Part shown: positions 1 to 7,992 of the stretch, piece by piece
Numbering within the stretch: the stretch's first letter is position 1
Layout of the letters: each line of letters begins with the position of its first letter
NCBI GenBank assembly: GCA_965261455.1
Contig: OZ253453.1
Coordinates: 2,480,001 to 2,544,000, forward strand
Direction: 5' to 3'
DNA length: 64,000 bases
Origin: DAOUKH01 sp965261455
Lineage (GTDB): Bacteria; Chloroflexota; Dehalococcoidia; SHYB01
Notes under the pieces: generated by a model
Seen by the model: only the letters and a program-made list of their open reading frames with translations
What the model was told of the DNA's origin: nothing
Database searches by the model: none
Program-made: the position numbers and the translations under genes

Positions 1-1004
1 GCGGCCAGCGCCTGCGTCTCGACGTGGGGCACGAGCCGGTCGCCGCGGTCGACCATCAGGTACAGGCGCGCCCGCAAGTCCGCTGTGGCCGACTCCGGCG
101 ACAGCTGGCGGAGCTCGTCCCGCGCCGCGGCGGGCAGCTCGCGGATTAGACGCTCCGCCTCCGCCGCGCTCCCGCTGCGCAGCAGTCGGACGACGGTGAG
201 GGCCTCCCCGCCGAGCGCGGTCTCGTCTGGCGCTTCCGCCGCGTCGGCCGCCCGCGCCGCGGCTTCCCGCTCGGCGGGGTCGTTGATCAAGTCAAGGAGC
301 CGTAGGCGCACCACGTCGCGGGTCAGCGAGTCCGGCCGCCAAGGCGTGGCCTCGCCGTCCTCCACGATAGTTTCGCCGAGGGTGGCGGCGATCAGCGTGT
401 CCGTCCGGTAATAGCCGCCGAACCAGCTTACGAACGCGACCCTATCGGCGATGCGCGCGTCGGCGGCGGCGAGGAACGAGAGCGACGAGCCCACGCATAC
501 TCCTACATAGCCGATCCGCGACTCGTCGACGTCAGGACGTGCCGCCAAGGCGCCAAAGGCCTCGACCATGAAGTCGATCTCGCGTGGGGTGACCCGCCGG
601 TCGACCAGGGTGGGGCTCACGGGGATGAGCGCCGCGGCCCCCATGCGGGCGAGGCCGTCGCCGAGGCGCCGCACGCGGTAGTCGTCGAGGGGCGCGGGGT
701 TGACCCCCAGCGCGACGATGATGCCGGGGTGCGGCCCATCGCCCGCCGGGAGGTACAGATCGGCCTCCCAGCCCTCCTCGGACGGGCCGAAGCGCAGCGG
801 CAGGCGCGTAGGCTCACCCGTCATCCAGTTGAGTGGGCGCGCCGGGGCGTCGGGGATGAGATGCGCCATGAACAGGGCCGTCTTGGCCGCCGTACGCCCG
901 TCGTGGGTGAGCGTGAAGAGGAGGACGAGCGCGGCGGCGGCGGCCAAAAAAGCCACGCCAATTCGCCGCCACGTTGGGCGCGGCGCGGCCAGCCGAAGTT
1001 TCAC
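1..1004 (-). CDS. Membrane-anchored dienelactone-hydrolase-like alpha/beta hydrolase (3' end outside window)
   Basis: Partial gene running off the left edge; 334 codons are visible. The N-terminus carries basic residues and one hydrophobic segment at about residues 15-32, so I infer a membrane anchor with the catalytic domain outside. The nucleophile elbow reads GVCVGS with Cys170, the G-x-C-x-G form used by dienelactone hydrolases rather than the usual Ser. A later D-R-G-D...P-H stretch near the visible end fits the acid/His region of the fold. The GTG start overlaps the TGA of the upstream dehydrogenase gene by four bases (GTGA), so the two are probably translationally coupled. The substrate is unknown; a peptidase-like serine hydrolase is less likely given the Cys. 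Confidence 0.75.
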   Translation of the reverse strand, partial: MKLRLAAPRPTWRRIGVAFLAAAAALVLLFTLTHDGRTAAKTALFMAHLIPDAPARPLNWMTGEPTRLPLRFGPSEEGWEADLYLPAGDGPHPGIIVALGVNPAPLDDYRVRRLGDGLARMGAAALIPVSPTLVDRRVTPREIDFMVEAFGALAARPDVDESRIGYVGVCVGSSLSFLAAADARIADRVAFVSWFGGYYRTDTLIAATLGETIVEDGEATPWRPDSLTRDVVRLRLLDLINDPAEREAAARAADAAEAPDETALGGEALTVVRLLRSGSAAEAERLIRELPAAARDELRQLSPESATADLRARLYLMVDRGDRLVPHVETQALA

Positions 1005-2071
1005 GGCCCTAAGCGGTCGAGCACCACCTCGACGGCGGCGAGCCCGCCTCCCGACGGCCGGCCGGCGCCGTCGATGCTGAGAGCCCCGTCGCCGAGGGCC
1101 GCCCCGACGGCGCGGCGAATCAGGCCCGCTGCCCCGGATTCGCCGATGTGGTCGAGCAACATCGCCGCCGAAAGGATCTGCGCGCATGGATTGGCCAGGT
1201 CCCGCCCCGCGATGTCGGGCGCTGACCCATGCACCGGCTCGAAATAGGCCGCGTCGACGCCGATGTTCCCCGAAGGGCACATCCCGATCCCGCCGACCGT
1301 GCCGCCGCCGAGGTCGCTCAGGATGTCGCCGAGGAAGTTCTCCATCACCAGCACGTCGAAACGCTGCGGCGTCTGTACCAACGCCTGCGCCGCGGCGTCG
1401 GCGTAGAGCAAGTCCTTCTCGATGCTGGGGTACGCCTCGCCTATCTCCTGGAAGACACGGCGGAAGAGCCCGAAGCTCCTCAGGACGTTGCTCTTGTCCA
1501 CGCAGGTGACGCGGCTGCGCCCGTCCGACGGCGCCCCGCCGCGCGTCAACGCCGTCTCGAAGGCGAAGCGCGCGATCCGCTCGACGCCCCGCCGCGTCAC
1601 CATCAGGGTGTCGGTCATCACGTCGTCGTTGCCCACGCCGCGGCCCCGCGAGAGATACAGGCCCTCTGTGTTCTCGCGGACGATCACGTAGTCGATGTCG
1701 CCGGGGGCGGCGGCGACGGCGGGGCGGACGCCGGGCCACAGCAGGATCGGGCGGACGTTGGCGTAGAGGTCGAGGCCGAGGCGCAGGACCCCGCCGAGCA
1801 GCCCCGCTTCCGTCCCGTCGGCGAGGCGCGCGGAGGGGAGCCCTACGGGGCCTTTCAGTACGGCGTCCGCCTCGCTGCATGCCCGAATCGAGTCGGCGCT
1901 CAACGCCGCGCCGATGCGCGCGTAGCAGCCCGCCCCGCCGTCGTGCTCCTCGAACTCGAGGGTGAAGCCACCGTCGATCTCTTGGGTGCGGCGCAGCACG
2001 CGGAGCGCCGCCCCGACCACCTCGGGGCCGATGCCGTCGCCGGGGATGGTCACGATGCGGTACGTCTTCAT
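1001..2071 (-). CDS. Isocitrate/isopropylmalate dehydrogenase family protein
   Basis: A 356-residue NAD(P)-dependent beta-decarboxylating dehydrogenase. The N-terminal IPGDGIGPEV, the VRENTEGLY substrate-region motif, the metal-binding GDILSDLGG segment and the nucleotide-binding EPVHGSAPDIAG loop are all present. VRENTEGLY is typical of isocitrate, homoisocitrate and tartrate-type members; LeuB normally has a different sequence there, and no leuACD genes are nearby, so I do not call it leuB. It acts in the cytosol on a 2-hydroxy (or 3-carboxy-2-hydroxy) acid. The 3' end is coupled to the hydrolase above. A TACACT -10-like box lies at 2082-2087 on this strand, only about 10 nt before the ATG. 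Confidence 0.85.
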   Translation of the reverse strand: MKTYRIVTIPGDGIGPEVVGAALRVLRRTQEIDGGFTLEFEEHDGGAGCYARIGAALSADSIRACSEADAVLKGPVGLPSARLADGTEAGLLGGVLRLGLDLYANVRPILLWPGVRPAVAAAPGDIDYVIVRENTEGLYLSRGRGVGNDDVMTDTLMVTRRGVERIARFAFETALTRGGAPSDGRSRVTCVDKSNVLRSFGLFRRVFQEIGEAYPSIEKDLLYADAAAQALVQTPQRFDVLVMENFLGDILSDLGGGTVGGIGMCPSGNIGVDAAYFEPVHGSAPDIAGRDLANPCAQILSAAMLLDHIGESGAAGLIRRAVGAALGDGALSIDGAGRPSGGGLAAVEVVLDRLGP

Positions 2072-2144
2072 GATTGCTGTCAGTGTAGGGCTACGGTCAA
2101 CGTCGAAGCGCCCCGCCGGAATTGCCGCCGCTAGCTGCAGCCCC

Positions 2145-2150
2145 TACTAT
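2145..2150 (+). promoter_or_regulatory. -10 box TACTAT for the rhodanese gene
   Basis: TACTAT lies six bases before the ATG at 2157, so transcription would begin at or next to the start codon, giving a leaderless message. No Shine-Dalgarno sequence is present, which agrees with this. No convincing -35 box is visible. Confidence 0.4.
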
Positions 2151-2156
2151 CGGGGC

Positions 2157-3041
2157 ATGGTGACACTACCGGGGCCCCTCGTCGAGACGGATTGGCTGGA
2201 CACGAACCTTGCCGAGCCCGATCTGCGCGTCTTCGATTGCACCGTCTTCCGCGACCCCGCCCAAGACCCCGAGGAACACCCCATGCGCTTCGTTAGCGGC
2301 AAGGGCGCCTGGCGCCGGGGCCATATCCCCGGAGCGGGCTTCATCGACCTCGTCGAAGAGTTGACGGTCAAGGGGGAGACGCGGTTCATGTTCCCCGTCC
2401 CCCCGCCGCAGCGCTTCGCCGAGATCGTCGCCGGCTACGGGATCGGCGAAGGCGTGCGCGTCGTCCTCTACGACAGGACCGGCCAGAGTTGGCCGGCGCG
2501 CGTGTGGTGGCTGCTCCGCGCCCACGGCTTCGACGGCGCCGCGGTCCTCAACGGCGGCTGGGAGAAGTGGAAGTCGGAAGGGCGGGCGGTCTCGACGGAC
2601 GACTCCCGCTACCCGCCGGCGCGGTTCACGGCCAAGGTCCGGCCCGAGCTCACCGCCACGCGGAGCGAAGTGCTCGCCTCGCTCGGCGCCGCCGAGACCT
2701 GCCTGGTGAATACGCTCAGCCGGGAGGACTTCGAGGGAACTGCCCCGCCCCGCTACGGGCGGCGCGGCAGGATTCCGTCGAGCGTCAGCGTCCCTGTCAC
2801 CACGCTGTTCGACGAGGCGACGGGCGCCTTCCTCGCGGCGGAGGGCATCGAGTCGCGGTTCGCGGCGGCGGGAGCCCTCGACGGCAAGCGCGTCATCACC
2901 TACTGAGGCGGCGGCATTGCCGCCAGTTCGGCGGCGCTCGCTCTTACGCTCCTCGGCGTCAAGGATATCGCCGTCTACGACGGCTCGATGTTCGAGTGGG
3001 CCGCCGACGCCTCGCTGCCGCTGGAGACCTCCGCTCCGTAG
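2157..3041 (+). CDS. Two-domain rhodanese (thiosulfate/3-mercaptopyruvate sulfurtransferase) with in-frame TGA at the catalytic residue; predicted selenoprotein
   Basis: The N-terminal inactive rhodanese domain (about residues 8-125, including GHIPGAG and NGGWEKW) is followed by a catalytic domain. Translation reaches ITY and then a TGA at 2904-2906, exactly where sulfurtransferases have the active-site Cys of the YCGGGIAAS loop. In the same frame the sequence continues GGGIAASSAALALTLLG, VAVYDGS-like and FEWAAD, the normal end of the family, and stops at TAG 3041. Total length is 294 residues with the TGA codon as residue 250, the usual size for the family. A SECIS-like hairpin starts 12 nt after the TGA. 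I therefore call residue 250 selenocysteine. The alternative is a TGC-to-TGA mutation or a base error truncating the protein at 249 residues. It ends 13 nt from a convergent aminotransferase gene. Confidence 0.8.
2919..2935 (+). promoter_or_regulatory. Candidate bacterial SECIS element
   Basis: GCCGCC-AGTTC-GGCGGC forms a perfect six-base-pair stem with a five-base loop, starting 12 nt after the in-frame TGA. The loop carries G-U near its 5' side, as SelB-recognised bacterial SECIS hairpins do, and the distance fits the known range. GC-rich coding DNA can form such hairpins by chance, so this supports selenocysteine rather than proving it. Confidence 0.6.
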
Positions 3042-3054
3042 CGCCCTCCGGCGG

Positions 3055-4404
3055 TTAGGCCGTCGCGCCCCCTTCGTCGAACGCGGTGTCCAGTGCCGTG
3101 ACGAAGCGGTCGATATCCCCCTCCTCAATCGCGGTGGAGAGGTTCGTGCGGATGCCGCCGGGGACATGGAAGCCCTGGCTGAGCAGCGAGAAGCCCACCC
3201 GCCACGCTAGCGCCGCGTCGCCCTTGCGGGCGTCGCGATGGTCGCGCACCGGCTCGTCGGTGTAGTGGAACGCGCTGAAGTGCCGCACGCCGGTCACGTG
3301 CAACGCGACGCCGCGGGAGGCGGCGAGCTCCCGCACCCGCCCGCGCATGTACTCGCCGATCTCGTCTAGGTGGTCGTACGCCGCGGGCGTGAGTTGCCCG
3401 AGCTGAGCGAGGCCGGCCGCCATCGCCACGGGGTGCGCGTTCCATGTGCCGGTGTGGAGCACCGGCGGCGCGACGCCCTCCCCCGCGCAGAGAGCCATGA
3501 TATCGGCCCGCCCGCCGAAGACACCCATCGGCATCCCGCCGCCCACGAGCTTCCCGCACACCGTCAGATCGGGCGCGACGCCGTAGTGCCCCTGAGCGCC
3601 GCCCCGCGACATCCCGATTGAGATCATCTCGTCAAAGATCAGTAGGACGCCGTGCCGGTCGCACAGCTCGCGCAGGCCGGCGAGGAAGCCGGGCTCCGAG
3701 GGAATGCCGCCGCCCGCCCCCATGAACGGCTCGACGATGACCGCGGCCAGGTCGTCGGCGTGCTCCGTGATCACGTCGGCGCAGCCCTCGAGGTCGTTGA
3801 ACGGCATGAAGGCGACTTCGTCGCGGACGCGCGGAGGGACGCCGTTGCCGACGGGGTCGTCCTCCATACCCGGCCAGGGCTGGCCGATGTTGGCCCCCAT
3901 CCCCGAGCTCATCATGTCGTGCAGCCCGTGATAGCTGCCTTCCATGCGGGCGAACATGGTCCTGCCGGTGAAGGCGCGGGCCAGCCGCACCGCGAACATC
4001 GTCGCCTCGGTTCCCGACGCGGTGAACCGCACCCGCTCCAGCGAGGGGATGCGCTCCCGCAGCATCGACGCCAACTCCACCTCGCCCGCCGACATCAACC
4101 CGTGCCCCATGCCCTTGGCCAGCTGCGCTTGGACCGCTTCGACCACCACTGGGTGCGCGTGGCCCAACGGCAGCGAGCTGAAGCCGTTCGCCAGGTCCAG
4201 GATGGCGTTGCCGTCGACGTCGTAGAGGAACTGCCCCTCGGCGCGCTCGATGAACGGCGGGTAGTGGGAGTAGACGAGGCCGGTGCGGCTTACGCCGTCG
4301 GGCAGGCAGTCCCGCGCTCGCTCCGCTAGCGCCCGCGACTTCGGCGTCGCCGCGAAGTAGCGCGCCCGGGCCCTCTCCATCCCGTCGGTGTGGGCGTCGC
4401 TCAT
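3055..4404 (-). CDS. Class III PLP-dependent aminotransferase (glutamate-1-semialdehyde aminomutase-like)
   Basis: 449 residues. Features seen are the GSEAT-like ASGTEATMFAVRLAR phosphate-cup region, LIFDEMIS with the PLP-ring aspartate, and the Schiff-base lysine in CGKLVGGGMPMG. The fold is that of HemL and omega-aminotransferases. The context (isomerase, monooxygenase) points to catabolism rather than haem synthesis, so I do not name it hemL. The reading frame is open upstream to 4944, but ATG 4404 is preceded by AGGGAGGAG and begins a plausible N-terminus; the upstream extension is antisense-like, overlapping the next gene. It lies 47 nt downstream of the isomerase gene, probably in one operon. 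Confidence 0.85.
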   Translation of the reverse strand: MSDAHTDGMERARARYFAATPKSRALAERARDCLPDGVSRTGLVYSHYPPFIERAEGQFLYDVDGNAILDLANGFSSLPLGHAHPVVVEAVQAQLAKGMGHGLMSAGEVELASMLRERIPSLERVRFTASGTEATMFAVRLARAFTGRTMFARMEGSYHGLHDMMSSGMGANIGQPWPGMEDDPVGNGVPPRVRDEVAFMPFNDLEGCADVITEHADDLAAVIVEPFMGAGGGIPSEPGFLAGLRELCDRHGVLLIFDEMISIGMSRGGAQGHYGVAPDLTVCGKLVGGGMPMGVFGGRADIMALCAGEGVAPPVLHTGTWNAHPVAMAAGLAQLGQLTPAAYDHLDEIGEYMRGRVRELAASRGVALHVTGVRHFSAFHYTDEPVRDHRDARKGDAALAWRVGFSLLSQGFHVPGGIRTNLSTAIEEGDIDRFVTALDTAFDEGGATA

Positions 4405-4451
4405 GGCTCCTCCCTCGTCACGTTTCTCTTGCGGCGGCGCCGCGGGCGGGC

Positions 4452-5267
4452 TCAGCCCGCCGCAGCTTCGCGCAAGTGCTGGTAGCTCCGTATCGAGCGC
4501 TCGATGGCGGCGTCGTAGCCCATCTCCTCGTGGTCGGGGCTGACGATCTCCATCTCGTAGAAGCCGGCATACCCCGATTCCTCCAGGGCCCGGAACATGG
4601 CGGCGCAGGGCGCGATTCCCTCGCCCGGTGCGGTGCGGTCGAGCGTCCGCAGCGTCATCGCCTTGTGGTCGCTGATCTGCACGTTGAAGATCGACGCCGC
4701 GGACCGCCCGATTTCGGCCAGGATGTCCGGCGCGAACCACAGGTGCCAAAAGTCGAAAACGTAGCCCAAGCTCGGGTCGCCGATCTCGGTGACGATGTCG
4801 TAGGCGTCCTTGGCGGTGTTGACGAACGTGAGGTCCTGCCGCATGGGATGGATCGGCTCGATGGCGAGCCGGACGCCGCGCTCCTTGGCGTGGGGCAGCA
4901 GCAACCGAAGCTCCTCGGTGAAGCGCTTCGCCGCCTCCTCCCACAACACGTCGCCGCGAGGCCCGCTCATCACGAACACGCAGTCCACGCCGAGCTCAGC
5001 GGCGGCGTCCAGGTCGCCCATGAAGGAATCGACCACCTCGCCGATGGGCGGGGCGTCGTGCCCATACCGGCCGATCCCCTGATAGTTCGTCACCCGCAGG
5101 CCGGAGTCCTTCAGGAGGCGGACGCCCTCGCGCCGCCCGTATGCGTCGAGGCCGGCGCGGGTCACGCCGATGGCGGGGACGCCGTGCCGCAGCCACCCCT
5201 CGATGCACTCGCCCAGGCCCCAGTTCAGCGTCGTGATGGTGCAAATCGAGAAGCGCGGATCGTCCAC
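4452..5267 (-). CDS. Sugar phosphate isomerase/epimerase-like TIM barrel protein
   Basis: 271 residues of the xylose-isomerase-like AP-endonuclease-2 fold. The metal-site elements visible are LAIEPIHP (Glu), FDFWHLWF (Asp/His), QISDHKA (Asp/His) and the late YEMEIVS (Glu). Such enzymes isomerise or epimerise keto-sugars or related hydroxy-acids in the cytosol; the substrate is not deducible. The frame is open to 5294, but GTG 5267 has AGGGAGG five bases upstream and is the better start. It is followed by the class III aminotransferase, with which it likely shares a transcript. Confidence 0.8.
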   Translation of the reverse strand: MDDPRFSICTITTLNWGLGECIEGWLRHGVPAIGVTRAGLDAYGRREGVRLLKDSGLRVTNYQGIGRYGHDAPPIGEVVDSFMGDLDAAAELGVDCVFVMSGPRGDVLWEEAAKRFTEELRLLLPHAKERGVRLAIEPIHPMRQDLTFVNTAKDAYDIVTEIGDPSLGYVFDFWHLWFAPDILAEIGRSAASIFNVQISDHKAMTLRTLDRTAPGEGIAPCAAMFRALEESGYAGFYEMEIVSPDHEEMGYDAAIERSIRSYQHLREAAAG

Positions 5268-5373
5268 CGAAGGCCTCCCTCGCGGGCGCCCCAAGTGTGG
5301 GCCTTCTCGCCGTCGTGGTAAAGGCCGCCGCCGGCGGCCCGTGGTGGGCGGCTCATCTGGGCCGCGAGCCTGC

Positions 5374-5379
5374 TACAAT
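5374..5379 (+). promoter_or_regulatory. -10 box TACAAT for the flavin monooxygenase gene
   Basis: TACAAT lies about 80 bases before the ATG at 5461 in the divergent spacer between this gene and the isomerase gene. No clear -35 box is seen. Confidence 0.4.
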
Positions 5380-5460
5380 CCGGCGTCGGAGAATCGGCGT
5401 AACCGGCATTGGGACCGGCCCGCGAGAGTCGCTGAGGCGCGGGCGGCGTTAGGAGGAACG

Positions 5461-6636
5461 ATGGAGTTCGGTATCTTCGTGCAGGGACATGCTCCGGGTC
5501 AGGCGAACGCCCACAGCCCGGTCTACGAACAGGACTGGGTGCGGCGCGAGCTGGACATGATCCGCCTCGCCGACAAGCACAACTTCAAGTACGTCTGGGT
5601 GAGTGAGCATCACTTCCTCGAGGAGTACTCGCATCTCTCCGACTCCGCCTCGTTCTGCGCCTACGCGCTGGCGCTCACCGAGCGCATTCACATTGGCTCG
5701 GGCATCTTCAACATGAACCCCACAGTGAACCACCCCATCCGCCTCGCCGAGCGTGTCGCGATGCTCGACCAGCTGAGCCAGGGGCGGTTCGAGTTCGGGA
5801 CGGGCCGCGGCGCGGGGAGCCACGAGATCGGCGGCTTCGGCCTGACCAACGATGAGACGCGGGCCAACTGGGACGAGACCATCCGCGAGCTGCCCAAGAT
5901 GTGGCGCCAGAAGGGCTACTCCCACCCCGACGGCAGGGCGTTCGTCACTCCCTCCGAGGGCACGCAGATGATGCCTGGCCGCGAGGGCGCCTTCAACGTC
6001 CTCCCCAAGCCCTACGCCCACACCCACCCCGCGCTGTGGGTTGCCGCCGGCAATCCGGGTACCTATGAGCGCGCCGCGCGGAATGGTCTGGGCCTCCTGG
6101 GCTTCAACATCGGCTCCGTGTGGGACATGAAGGAGCACATCCAGACCTACAAGAAGTACATCGGCGACGCCGACCCCATCGGCGAGTTCGTCAACAACAA
6201 TGTCATGGTCACCGTCGGCATGACCTGCCAGAGCGACGGCCGCCGCGCCCGCGAGCTCGCCTGCTCCCCTGGCGCCTCCTACTTGGGTTCCCTGGTCTTT
6301 CGCTATCACGACACCTTCCCCAGGCCCGAGGGGCTCCCCCGCTGGCCCGACCTGATCCCCGAGCCGCAGATCGACCAGATCGACGGGATGATCCAGGGCG
6401 GCTACGCGCTCGTCGGCGACCCCGACGAGATCATCCAGCAGATCCAGCCGTATCAGGACGTTGGCTGCGATCAACTCGTCTTCAGCGTCTGCGGCAACCA
6501 GCCCCCCGAGGCGGTGGCGGAGTCCGTCGAGCTCTTCGGCAAGTACGTCATCCCCGAGTTCGATAAAGACCCTGTGCACAGCACTGTCCGCTACCGCGAG
6601 GCCGCCGGCGGTCCGCTCGTCCCCCGCGTCGGCTAG
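5461..6636 (+). CDS. LLM-class (luciferase-like) flavin-dependent monooxygenase
   Basis: 391 residues starting MEFGIFVQGH, a typical bacterial-luciferase-family beginning, with AGGAGG seven bases upstream of the ATG. EHHF, GSGIFNMNPTVNHPIRLAE, the GRFEFGTGRGAG region and WVAAGNP follow the TIM-barrel order of FMN/F420-linked members. It should use reduced flavin and O2 to oxidise an organic substrate, or act as an F420-type oxidoreductase; sequence alone does not separate these. Expansion of such enzymes is reported for SAR202 Chloroflexota, where degradation of recalcitrant organic matter is proposed. It is transcribed away from the isomerase/aminotransferase pair and ends in a strong terminator. 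Confidence 0.88.
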   Translation: MEFGIFVQGHAPGQANAHSPVYEQDWVRRELDMIRLADKHNFKYVWVSEHHFLEEYSHLSDSASFCAYALALTERIHIGSGIFNMNPTVNHPIRLAERVAMLDQLSQGRFEFGTGRGAGSHEIGGFGLTNDETRANWDETIRELPKMWRQKGYSHPDGRAFVTPSEGTQMMPGREGAFNVLPKPYAHTHPALWVAAGNPGTYERAARNGLGLLGFNIGSVWDMKEHIQTYKKYIGDADPIGEFVNNNVMVTVGMTCQSDGRRARELACSPGASYLGSLVFRYHDTFPRPEGLPRWPDLIPEPQIDQIDGMIQGGYALVGDPDEIIQQIQPYQDVGCDQLVFSVCGNQPPEAVAESVELFGKYVIPEFDKDPVHSTVRYREAAGGPLVPRVG

Positions 6637-6662
6637 GCCCACGCGCCCCGCAAGGCTTTTGA

Positions 6663-6688
6663 AGGCCCCCTTCTTGGGAAGGGGGCCT
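6663..6688. terminator. Bidirectional hairpin terminator
   Basis: AGGCCCCCTT-CTTGGG-AAGGGGGCCT is a perfect ten-base-pair stem with a six-base loop between the convergent monooxygenase and MFS genes. A short T-rich run (CGTCTTT) follows on the plus strand. Confidence 0.7.
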
Positions 6689-6693
6689 CGTCT

Positions 6694-7917
6694 TTAGGTC
6701 GGCGCGGTCGCGCGGGGGCGGAGCATCAGGAGAAACTGGGGCGCGAAGGCGAGGAGCCCCATCACGCCGAGGGCGGCTTGCGGCGTGGTGAGGTCGGCGG
6801 CGGCGCCGAGGAGGATCTGCGCTGCGGGCGCCATGCCGAAGACCATGATCCGGAGCGCGATGACGCGCCCCATGACGTCCGGCGGCGCGAGCCACTGCAC
6901 CATGGCCATGTTCAGCGTAAAGAACCCCTGAGAGAACGCGCCTACCACTACCAGAACCCCCAGAGCCACCGCGAACGAGGTCGATTGCGAGAAGGCGGCG
7001 ATGCACAGTCCCGACATCGCCCCCATCAGCAAGCTCAGGCGCAGCGACGGGCGCTCCGAGCCCGTGAGGGCAAGGAGGAAGGCCACCACCAGCGCCCCCA
7101 CGCCGCTAGCGGCGAACATGAGGCCGAGACCGGAGGGGCCGACGTCCAGGATGTCCCGCTGGTAGATCGGCAAGAGCGCCATGTGGGGCACGATGAATAC
7201 CGTGCCGATGACCCCCGAAATCATCACCAGCATTAGCGGCCGTGACGCCCGGATTGCGCGCACGCCCTCGGTGAGCTCCCGTGCCAGTGGGGCCTTCTCC
7301 CCTCGCGGCTTCGACGGAATGCCCGGCATGCGGGCGAGGAAGACCATAGAGACCAGCGACGATCCGCACGCGGCGAAGAACGGCGCCTCCCGCCCCGCTA
7401 GATCGATCAGCAACCCGCCGATGGCGGGCGCGGCGATCATCATCAGGCTGAAAATGGTGCTGTAGAGGAGCAGCGCGTTCGTCTCTGTGCCGGGCTCGGC
7501 GACGTCGGGGATGGCCGATTGGCGAATCGGCACGGAGAGTCCCATAAGGACGCCGGCCCCGAGCGAAAGCAGGAGCAGGCCGGCGATGCTGACTCCTTCG
7601 GCGGCGACGAGCAGCCCCACGGCGAGGGCAAGGGCGATCTGGCCCACCTCAAGCGCGAACAGCAGCCGTCGCTTGTCGAAACGGTCGGCGAGGAGACCGC
7701 CGACGAATGGCATAATCAACATCGGGGCCAGGCCCACCGCGAAGACGGAGGTCACCAGGAACGGCGATTCGGTGAGCTTGCTGGCGAGGTAGCCCCGCGC
7801 CAGCTGTTGCATCTGCATCGCGCCGAAGCTGAGCAGCGCGGCGGCCCAGAACAAGCGAAAGCCCCGCCCGTAGAAGGCGCGAAGCGCGGGAATGCGTCCG
7901 TAGGGTGCTCGGTTCAC
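6694..7917 (-). CDS. MFS transporter (EntS-like drug/siderophore exporter family)
   Basis: About 407 residues with some 10-12 hydrophobic segments. The loop after the second helix reads GGLLADRFDKRRLL, the MFS motif A (GxLaDrxgrRr). The overall order, including MGLSVPIRQSAIPDV and a central acidic linker near GVRAIRAS, matches the EntS-type exporters. It acts in the cytoplasmic membrane as a proton-coupled exporter; cargo unknown. The frame is open to a TTG at 7944, but a TACACT box at 7947-7952 would lie two bases before it, so GTG 7917 is preferred. Confidence 0.8.
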   Translation of the reverse strand: MNRAPYGRIPALRAFYGRGFRLFWAAALLSFGAMQMQQLARGYLASKLTESPFLVTSVFAVGLAPMLIMPFVGGLLADRFDKRRLLFALEVGQIALALAVGLLVAAEGVSIAGLLLLSLGAGVLMGLSVPIRQSAIPDVAEPGTETNALLLYSTIFSLMMIAAPAIGGLLIDLAGREAPFFAACGSSLVSMVFLARMPGIPSKPRGEKAPLARELTEGVRAIRASRPLMLVMISGVIGTVFIVPHMALLPIYQRDILDVGPSGLGLMFAASGVGALVVAFLLALTGSERPSLRLSLLMGAMSGLCIAAFSQSTSFAVALGVLVVVGAFSQGFFTLNMAMVQWLAPPDVMGRVIALRIMVFGMAPAAQILLGAAADLTTPQAALGVMGLLAFAPQFLLMLRPRATAPT

Positions 7918-7992
7918 GTTCGTCGGCGGGCCTCGGGCCGCCAACCAGTGTACGGCCTAACGTTGAGGGAAAGAGGGACGTGCCGCCGGGCG

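Noticed and set aside
1001..2071. leuB (3-isopropylmalate dehydrogenase)
   Set aside because: The substrate-region motif is VRENTEGLY, typical of isocitrate/homoisocitrate/tartrate-type enzymes, and no leucine biosynthesis genes are adjacent.
4405..4944. Upstream extension of the class III aminotransferase frame
   Set aside because: The extension overlaps the isomerase gene on the same strand in another frame and has no aminotransferase similarity; ATG 4404 has a strong ribosome site.
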